The translations under genes were made by a program, and so were the position numbers. A stretch of 64,000 nucleotides of DNA from Chloroflexota bacterium (GTDB taxonomy: Bacteria > Chloroflexota > Anaerolineae > Anaerolineales > Villigracilaceae), in assembly GCA_016235425.1 (NCBI GenBank), contig JACRLC010000069.1, forward strand, positions 1-64,000. Reading direction: 5' to 3'. Within the stretch, counting starts at the first letter, position 1. Each line of letters opens with the position of its first letter. The notes below the pieces were generated by a model that was not told the DNA's origin, ran no database searches, and saw only the letters and a list, made by a program, of their open reading frames with translations. This document shows, one piece after another, positions 58,776 through 64,000 of this stretch.

Positions 58776-59383
58776 TACGTGTGTGGGTTCTCGTCGTCGT
58801 CGTCCCAGCGCGCGGGATTGGATTCGATGTATCGCCAGATATTATCCATTTCACGTTCGTTACGGATGATATGTTCATGGTAATTGCGTTGCCAGATTGG
58901 CGTTCCATTCAATGATGGGATTTTCCATAACTGTTTTGTTACCCGCGATTTGAATTGGGAAACGATTGCGCCCAACGATGCGGGTTTCGGTCCACGTGGT
59001 AGGGGCGACCCGTCAACGCAATCGGTGGTCAATGTTGGCAAAGGCACATTACTAACGGGCGCGTCGGTTAAACCATGGCGGGTCGCCCCTGCGGTTTCAT
59101 GAAAATTCAAAATTCCATGAAAATGATTCGGCATGACCATGTACGCGCCCAAATCAATGTATCGAAATCGTTTTGGCAGATCCAACCATTCCCAGTGAAC
59201 GATTTTGCCGAAATCATTCAACCGCATCTCCCCATTTACCACCTTGCCAAACAAACAATCGCGTTGATACGTGACGATGGTGACGAAATACGCGCCCGCC
59301 TGTGTGTAATCATATCCCTGCAGGCGGATGGATTTTCGGTGGTGTATTTTTGGATCGAATTTGGGATGTGTGTCACGCGCCAT
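58775..59383 (-). CDS. REP-associated tyrosine transposase (RAYT)
   Basis: 202 aa, Y1_Tnp fold related to IS200. HUH-type motif MVMPNHFHGIL, catalytic Tyr in WQRNYHEHIIRNE, and start KSIRLQGYDYTQAGAYFVTIVTYQRDCLFG typical of this group. RAYT proteins are thought to spread REP palindromes. A 30-residue insert between the HUH motif and KPASLGAIVSQFKS is encoded by a REP copy (59001-59090). Confidence 0.92.
   Translation of the reverse strand: MARDTHPKFDPKIHHRKSIRLQGYDYTQAGAYFVTIVTYQRDCLFGKVVNGEMRLNDFGKIVHWEWLDLPKRFRYIDLGAYMVMPNHFHGILNFHETAGATRHGLTDAPVSNVPLPTLTTDCVDGSPLPRGPKPASLGAIVSQFKSRVTKQLWKIPSLNGTPIWQRNYHEHIIRNEREMDNIWRYIESNPARWDDDDENPHT
59001..59090. repeat. REP element inside the RAYT gene
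   Basis: 90 bp, GGGGCGACCC...GGGTCGCCCC termini, read without stop in the RAYT frame. Internal words CGGTGGT, GTTGGCAAAGG, GGTTAAACCATGGC are shared with the copy at 58688-58775. Confidence 0.88.
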
Positions 59384-59429
59384 GGTGTCCGCCTTTTTGG
59401 GTTAGTCATCCCCACCCCAAAATTCCATT

Positions 59430-59520
59430 TTGTCTGCCGGCGTTTTTTGCAGGATGGATTTTTGGGGTGGGCGTCAATGAGGTGGCAGGGGCGCAGTATT
59501 ACTGCGCCCCTGCACGCGCC
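59430..59520. repeat. palindromes between RAYT and the LysM gene
   Basis: CACCCCAAAATTCCAT/ATGGATTTTTGGGGTG and a 14-bp palindrome GCAGGGGCGCAGTA/TACTGCGCCCCTGC (about 59486-59514) with one-base loop. The latter may terminate the LysM gene, which ends at 59529. Confidence 0.6.
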
Positions 59521-59528
59521 CCTGTTTT

Positions 59529-60284
59529 CTATTCGACGACGACTTTATTGATGTAAAACGTAATGGAGTGATTCGAATCTGCGCCCAGGTTGAATTGTCC
59601 CTCGAATTTCTGACCGCCAACCCAGGCAACGTAGATATACCAGCCGGCTGGCACTTTGACATTCATTGTCCCGCTCACCGGGTATTCGTTAATGACATCA
59701 ATCCCGTCCCTCGTTGTGCCCTGCAATGATACATAGACCTCGGCGTTGGCCTTATTGGATAATTTGATTGCCCCATACGGGGTTCCTGGGGGGACTGTGC
59801 CATAGGAAAGCGGAACCGGGGACGCCGTGGGAGTTGGCACAATGACAACCGATGATGAGGCGGGCACATGGATCACCTGCCCGACATACAAAAGGTTGAT
59901 ATTCCAGATTTGCGGATTGGCGGCCCACAGATTGTTTATGCTGACTCCAAAACGACTGGCAATGCCGGAGAATGTGTCGCCAGCCTGGACGATGTAAGTA
60001 CCGGTGTAACTGACCGGGGGATAATAGTTGTAATTGTTGTAGTAACTGCCGGGAAGCGTCAGAACCTGGCCCGCATACAGATATCCGCTGATTCCGGGGT
60101 TGGCGGCATAAATCGCAGAAACGGTGGTACCGCACATCGCCGCAATCGTATCGAGTGTGTCGCCCTGTTCGACAACGTAGGTACCGCCGCAGACTCCTCC
60201 AGCCTGGGCATTGCCCGGAATTGCAAGGAACGCCATCAGGATCAATATGAGAACGGAAACCTGAGCAAAAGTTTTATGTGACAT
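59529..60284 (-). CDS. secreted double-LysM protein
   Basis: 251 aa. Signal peptide to about residue 28 (FLAIPGNAQA), two LysM modules (TYVVEQGDTLDTIAAMCG and TYIVQAGDTFSGIASRFG), a Thr/Pro/Ser linker, and a C-terminal beta domain of about 90 residues (YGAIKLSNKANAEVYVSLQGTT...). Probably binds peptidoglycan and displays the C-terminal domain outside. A 14-aa Tyr/Asn-rich linker lies between the LysM modules. Confidence 0.85.
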   Translation of the reverse strand: MSHKTFAQVSVLILILMAFLAIPGNAQAGGVCGGTYVVEQGDTLDTIAAMCGTTVSAIYAANPGISGYLYAGQVLTLPGSYYNNYNYYPPVSYTGTYIVQAGDTFSGIASRFGVSINNLWAANPQIWNINLLYVGQVIHVPASSSVVIVPTPTASPVPLSYGTVPPGTPYGAIKLSNKANAEVYVSLQGTTRDGIDVINEYPVSGTMNVKVPAGWYIYVAWVGGQKFEGQFNLGADSNHSITFYINKVVVE

Positions 60285-60385
60285 TGTTCATCTCCTTCGC
60301 GTGGAAACCATAAAATCCTTTGACATCATAATAAGACAAAAAAAGGTGAAATACAATCATCAAAAGTCAGTTATTCATCATAAAT

Positions 60386-60416
60386 GACGACAGCCACCCC
60401 GCAGGTGACTGTCGTC
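60386..60416. repeat. hairpin downstream of hbd
   Basis: GACGACAGCCACC/GGTGACTGTCGTC arms, 12 of 13 pairs. It shares GGTGACTGTC with the palindromes at 30114 and 33642. Candidate terminator of hbd without a clear T-run. Confidence 0.5.
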
Positions 60417-60427
60417 TATGGTTATGC

Positions 60428-61273
60428 CTAATACTGATAAAACCCTCTTCCCGTCTTCCTTCCCAAATATCCCGCGTCTACCATCTTCCTCAGCAATGGG
60501 GCGGGACGATACTTATCCTCGCCCAAATCCCTTTGCAGGACTTCCATTACGAACAGCACCACATCCAGCCCGATCAAGTCCGCCAGCGTGAGCGGACCCA
60601 TGGGATGGTTCATTCCGAGTTTCATCACCTGGTCAATGGCTTCGGGTGTGCCAATCCCTTCCGACAGGGCGAAGATCGCTTCATTGATCATCGGGCACAG
60701 GATGCGGTTGGAGATGAATCCCGGCGAGTCATTGGCCTCGACCGGTTCCTTGCCCATCCACTTGCAGACTTCGACGGCGGTTGTCAACGTATCGTCGGAG
60801 GTAGCCAGCCCGCGGATGACTTCGACCAGTTTCATCAGCGGCACAGGATTCATGAAGTGCATGCCGATGACTTTCTCCGGGTGCTTCGTCACCGCGGCGA
60901 TTTTGGTGATCGAAATGGACGAGGTGTTGGTTGCCAGGATCGCATTTGCATTTGCGCCTGCGTCCATGTCGCGGAAGATTTTGAATTTGAGTTCGGGGTT
61001 TTCCGTCGCGGCTTCGATGACCAGATCGGCCCCGCCAATCGTTTTCATATCCGTGACGAAGTGGATCTTTTCGGTGGAAGCCTTTTGCTCGGCGGAGATT
61101 GTCCCTTTTTCGAGCAGTTTGGCGGTGGATTTCTGGATGTTGGCCTTTGCCTTTTCGAGCGCGGCAGGCAGGACGTCCATGCAGGAGACGGTGTATCCGC
61201 TCGTTGCCGCGACCTGCGCGATGCCGTTGCCCATTGTCCCTGCGCCAATGACGAAGATGTGTTTGATGTCCAT
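60428..61273 (-). CDS. hbd: 3-hydroxybutyryl-CoA dehydrogenase
   Basis: NAD(P)-dependent reduction of acetoacetyl-CoA or oxidation of 3-hydroxyacyl-CoA. 281 aa. Rossmann motif [16 protein letters not shown], catalytic His in [19 protein letters not shown]-terminal [23 protein letters not shown] at 61273 with GGAG upstream; the longer frame runs into repeat DNA. It lies near a thiolase gene, together giving C4 acyl-CoA metabolism. Confidence 0.95.
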   Translation of the reverse strand: MDIKHIFVIGAGTMGNGIAQVAATSGYTVSCMDVLPAALEKAKANIQKSTAKLLEKGTISAEQKASTEKIHFVTDMKTIGGADLVIEAATENPELKFKIFRDMDAGANANAILATNTSSISITKIAAVTKHPEKVIGMHFMNPVPLMKLVEVIRGLATSDDTLTTAVEVCKWMGKEPVEANDSPGFISNRILCPMINEAIFALSEGIGTPEAIDQVMKLGMNHPMGPLTLADLIGLDVVLFVMEVLQRDLGEDKYRPAPLLRKMVDAGYLGRKTGRGFYQY

Positions 61274-61282
61274 GTTAGTCTC

Positions 61283-61365
61283 CAGTTGGAGTACACAGGT
61301 AGACACGTAAACACGTAAACACGCAGACATGTCCCTTGTGTACCTGTGTACTTGTCTACTTTTTA
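61283..61365. repeat. GTACACAGG/GTAAACACG short-word tract
   Basis: AGTACACAGGTAGACACGTAA, ACACGTAAACACG and GTGTACCTGTGTACTTGTC words, with imperfect inverted arms, between DinB-like and hbd genes. Confidence 0.6.
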
Positions 61366-61366
61366 C

Positions 61367-61855
61367 CTATCCCTGCCTATCCCGCCAGATTTTATAATTA
61401 TTCCTGATCTGCTCGATGTGCCCCGGAACGTGTGCGGAATAAATGTTGAGCCACTGTTCGAAGGTGTACGGCTCGTCATATTCGGGATGTTTGACGGTGT
61501 GAGCAAAGACTTCATCCGGTTGTTTCTTGAGCAGGGCGTAAGTGGTTTGACGCGCGAGCTTCAAGACTTGCAGTGCATCGTCGGGATCTTGATCGTGATA
61601 ATCCAGCTCGATTGCCCACTTATCCTGATCGTATCCCATCAGCGTGCCGCCCGGCTCGACGATCAATTTGCGGGCGCGCAGAGCCGCGTTCGATTCCGAG
61701 TCCGCCAGGTGAATGAGGATCTCATGCACGCTCCACTCCTTGGGCCCGGGTTTAAACTTCCACATTTCGCGTGGAATGTCTTTGAGCGTTGCCATGAGCA
61801 TGTCAAAGCCGCGGCCGTACAGTTCGATCTTTTCGTCTCGTTCTGCGCGATCCAT
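61367..61855 (-). CDS. DinB-superfamily protein
   Basis: 162 aa from ATG 61855. Four-helix bundle with metal-site histidines in EWSVHEILIHLADSE and YSAHVPGHIEQIRNNY, the DinB_2/DUF664 pattern. Such proteins are thiol transferases or of unknown role. The upstream codons to 61879 are repeat DNA. Confidence 0.82.
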   Translation of the reverse strand: MDRAERDEKIELYGRGFDMLMATLKDIPREMWKFKPGPKEWSVHEILIHLADSESNAALRARKLIVEPGGTLMGYDQDKWAIELDYHDQDPDDALQVLKLARQTTYALLKKQPDEVFAHTVKHPEYDEPYTFEQWLNIYSAHVPGHIEQIRNNYKIWRDRQG

Positions 61856-61861
61856 ATTTCC

Positions 61862-61912
61862 CAATTCTCCAATCTCCAATCTCTAATCTCTAGTCTCCAA
61901 CTACAAATAACC
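61862..61912. repeat. CCAATCTC short-word tract
   Basis: CAATCTCCAATCTCTAATCTCTAGTCTCCAA words, the complement of the GATTGGAGATT tracts in cydDC, between DinB-like and thiolase genes. Confidence 0.65.
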
Positions 61913-61925
61913 AATTAAGAATTAC

Positions 61926-63125
61926 TCACTCGATCTCCACCGCCATCGCCACCGCTTCACCGCCGCCGAGACATAACGAGGCGATGCCGCGCTTCAACCC
62001 GCGGTTTTTCAACGCGTAGATCAAAGTCGTCAGCACGCGCGCGCCGCTTGCGCCCAGCGGATGCCCGAGCGCGATCGCGCCGCCGTTGACGTTGACCTTG
62101 TTCCAGTCCCAGCCATCGTTTGCGAGCGCGTATCCATCCGCCAGCACTTGCGCCGCGAAGGCTTCGTTGATCTCGATCAGGTCAACATCCTTCAACGTCC
62201 AGCCGATTTTCTTGAGCAGTTTTGGCATGGCCTGCGCGGGCGCGGCGAAGAGATACTTCGGTTCCACCGCGGCCTGGGCATAGCCCACAATTCTTGCCAG
62301 CGGCTTGAGTCCTTTTTTCTCCGCGTACGCGTGCGATGCAATCACCACCGCCGCCGCGCCGTCGTTCATGGACGAGGCGTTGCCTGCCGTCACTTTTCCA
62401 TCGGGCTTGAACGCCGGTTTCAGTTTCGCCAGGCTTTCCAGCGACGTATCCTTGCGCGGGCCTTCGTCCGTGTCGAAGAGGGTCACTTCGCCTTTGCGTC
62501 CCTTGATTTCAACCGGGGCAATTTCATCCTTGAACTTTCCCGCTTCCTGGGCCGCGACTGCCTTCTGGTGACTCTCCAGCGCAAACTTGTCCATCGCTTC
62601 GCGCGTGACCTCGTACTCGTCACCGATAAATTCAGCCGCCATGCCCATCCCCCAGTTTTCAAACGGGTCCCACAGACCGTCGTTGAGCAGGGAGTCGGTC
62701 AGCTGCATGTTTCCGAATTTCAGCTCGCCCATGCGGCCATTGACCAGGTACGGCGCGCGGCTCATGGACTCGAACCCGCCCGCCACGAACAAGTCCGCAT
62801 CGCCGGCGCGCACCGCCTGCGCGGACATCATCGCCGCCTTCAAGCCCGAACCGCAGACCTTGTTGACCGTCGTTGCGCCGATGGTTGCCGGGATTCCGCC
62901 AAAGATGGATGCCTGCCGCGCAGGGGCCTGTCCCTCCCCGGCCTGGACGACGTTGCCCATGATCACTTCTTCGATATCGTTCGGGTCAATCCCGGCGCGC
63001 TCCATTGCGGCTTTTACCGCGACGGCCCCCAATTTTGGCCCTGGGATTCCGCTTAGTGCACCTTGAAATTTTCCGCTGGGCGTGCGTGCCGCGGAAAGAA
63101 TGACAGCTTCGTTTTCCTTGGACAT
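61926..63125 (-). CDS. acetyl-CoA acetyltransferase (thiolase)
   Basis: Condenses two acetyl-CoA or splits acetoacetyl-CoA. 399 aa from ATG 63125 (CAGGAG eight bases upstream). Nucleophile Cys91 (VNKVCGSGLKA), NEAFAAQ, catalytic His in GGAIALGHPLGASGAR and Cys in LCLGGGEAVAM are all present. Upstream of DinB-like and hbd genes in the same direction; with hbd it forms the first two steps of C4 acyl-CoA synthesis. Confidence 0.96.
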   Translation of the reverse strand: MSKENEAVILSAARTPSGKFQGALSGIPGPKLGAVAVKAAMERAGIDPNDIEEVIMGNVVQAGEGQAPARQASIFGGIPATIGATTVNKVCGSGLKAAMMSAQAVRAGDADLFVAGGFESMSRAPYLVNGRMGELKFGNMQLTDSLLNDGLWDPFENWGMGMAAEFIGDEYEVTREAMDKFALESHQKAVAAQEAGKFKDEIAPVEIKGRKGEVTLFDTDEGPRKDTSLESLAKLKPAFKPDGKVTAGNASSMNDGAAAVVIASHAYAEKKGLKPLARIVGYAQAAVEPKYLFAAPAQAMPKLLKKIGWTLKDVDLIEINEAFAAQVLADGYALANDGWDWNKVNVNGGAIALGHPLGASGARVLTTLIYALKNRGLKRGIASLCLGGGEAVAMAVEIE

Positions 63126-63158
63126 GGTTTCTCCTGTGTGAAATTGTACAATCCAATT

Positions 63159-63191
63159 ATAAAGCCAATGGCAATGAACCATTGGCTTTAT
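63159..63191. terminator. hairpin between DUF3048 gene and thiolase
   Basis: 13-bp stem ATAAAGCCAATGG/CCATTGGCTTTAT (63159-63171, 63179-63191), 10 bases after the DUF3048 stop. Confidence 0.7.
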
Positions 63192-63201
63192 TTTGTGTCT
63201 A

Positions 63202-64000
63202 TTACTTCGAACCCTCCGGCGGATAGAATCTCACCTCCCACACGCCGGGGGATTTTTCGGTCACCGGCGAAAATGGCGTGACGATCAATACCCACGTATG
63301 GCCGGGCTTGAGCGCGGCGGGGGAGCCGTCCAAATTCAGGAACTGGATCGGGCGGCGCAGGCCGGTCTTCTTTTCGTATTCGCCGGATTTCGTGCTCCAT
63401 TTGATTTCATACATCCTGCCGTCGCGGAAAAGCATGGCAGGTTCATGGTTGCCCTGCTCGAGATGGATGTTCAGGTTGGTGAGTGTCACCACTTCATGTT
63501 CTGCAAAGACCACGATCAAATTCTCGAAATGCAGTTGGCGCCCCGTCAGCCGTTCCACTTCGGGGTGCAGGACACCGGCAAGCTCCTCTTCGGATGTGTC
63601 CACGTACCTCAGCCAGGCCTGGTACAACGGATCGTACGTCCAGCCCGATTGATTCAGATATGCAATATACACGTCAACCTGCGAGGCGGGCACACCGCCT
63701 GCGGGGGGTTCATCCATGTACAGGTTGCTGGCGTAATTGAAATCGGAATGTGTCTTGCGGGCGTTGTCCTCGGCGATGGCGCGCATCCGTTCCAGCCCAA
63801 GCATGTAACCGCCGCCCTGGACTTCGTGCGTGACGAACGAACATTGCGGGATCTGCTCGAGCACTTCCGCGGAGGCAAAGGCGTAGATCAAACACGAATC
63901 CTGGAAGAACGCGCTGACGTGACCGTACAACAAACGCCCCGAACGCACCGGTCCCACCTGCGCGAGCGGCATAACGGCGAGCGGATCGGGCGGCGGAGTC
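63202..64000 (-). CDS. DUF3048-domain protein, 5' part outside window
   Basis: At least 265 codons; the frame stays open to the window edge (reads PDPLAVMPLAQVGPVRSGR), so the ATG at 63972 is probably internal. VGPVRSGRLLY...DSCLIYAFASAEVL and the C-terminal FRDGRMYEIKWSTKSGEYEKKTG...PGHTWVLIV are DUF3048 (YerB-like) features. Usually a lipoprotein; function unknown. Confidence 0.8.
   Translation of the reverse strand, partial: TPPPDPLAVMPLAQVGPVRSGRLLYGHVSAFFQDSCLIYAFASAEVLEQIPQCSFVTHEVQGGGYMLGLERMRAIAEDNARKTHSDFNYASNLYMDEPPAGGVPASQVDVYIAYLNQSGWTYDPLYQAWLRYVDTSEEELAGVLHPEVERLTGRQLHFENLIVVFAEHEVVTLTNLNIHLEQGNHEPAMLFRDGRMYEIKWSTKSGEYEKKTGLRRPIQFLNLDGSPAALKPGHTWVLIVTPFSPVTEKSPGVWEVRFYPPEGSK

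Noticed and set aside
62061-63056. 331-codon plus-strand frame opposite thiolase
   Set aside because: Antisense shadow of a certain thiolase.

Overview
The window looks like chromosomal DNA from a Chloroflexota bacterium of the class Anaerolineae. The basis is inference from gene content: several lipoproteins have Thr/Pro-rich (TPTPT-type) linkers after the lipobox, cytochrome bd and B-type (ba3-like) oxidases occur together, two-LysM/M23 envelope proteins are present, and intergenic regions carry many palindromic and low-complexity repeats. No rRNA, CRISPR array or prophage was seen. There is one tRNA (Leu, CAG).

Layout. 0.2-8.1 kb: tRNA-Leu, gyrA, a lipoprotein, a small membrane protein, birA, a LysM/M23 peptidase and rho with a clear promoter and long leader. 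8.1-24.4 kb: a respiratory block on the minus strand. It holds cydA-cydB and a single 1210-aa CydD-CydC fusion, a sulfide:quinone-oxidoreductase-like flavoprotein sharing a conserved upstream element with cydA, a four-domain cytochrome b / 2[4Fe-4S] / MvhD / cytochrome c fusion, a ba3-type oxidase (subunits I, II and a 44-aa subunit IIa), two Sco proteins and an Rrf2 regulator. 24.5-32.3 kb: lgt, a sulfotransferase, a run of small soluble genes (tautomerase, SRPBCC, HD hydrolase, two HEAT-like proteins, NTF2-like), an NBR1-like lipoprotein and recA with a LexA-type box inside its promoter.

32.5-45.9 kb: envelope proteins (M23 lipoprotein, beta-propeller lipoprotein), a ParB-like protein, an RluA-type pseudouridine synthase, a cupredoxin, a NarL-type two-component pair with a cysteine-rich sensor, a TipAS remnant, an ABC-2 exporter and a flavoprotein. 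46.2-53.3 kb: kynureninase, a GMC oxidoreductase, an ICMT-like and a PPM1-like methyltransferase with an ATC-hydrolase-like gene, a hemerythrin-like protein, and a membrane-protein/winged-helix regulator pair behind a strong promoter with two palindromic operators. 53.5-59.5 kb: an accessory region with a 1019-aa Roco (LRR-ROC-COR) protein, a MNT/HEPN toxin-antitoxin-like pair whose HEPN tail is replaced by repeat DNA, MITE-like elements and a REP-associated (RAYT) transposase carrying a REP copy inside its own reading frame. 59.5-64 kb: a LysM protein, 3-hydroxybutyryl-CoA dehydrogenase, DinB-like protein, thiolase and a DUF3048 protein cut by the window edge.

Two themes stand out. First, the respiratory block: quinol made by the SQR-like enzyme could feed cytochrome bd under shared control, while the cytochrome b fusion could pass electrons through its own cytochrome c domain to the ba3 oxidase encoded just upstream. 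Second, mobile palindromes and short-word repeats lie not only between genes but inside open reading frames. They form signal peptides, internal loops of enzymes and the C-terminus of the HEPN protein. All functions are read from sequence by eye; no database search was run.
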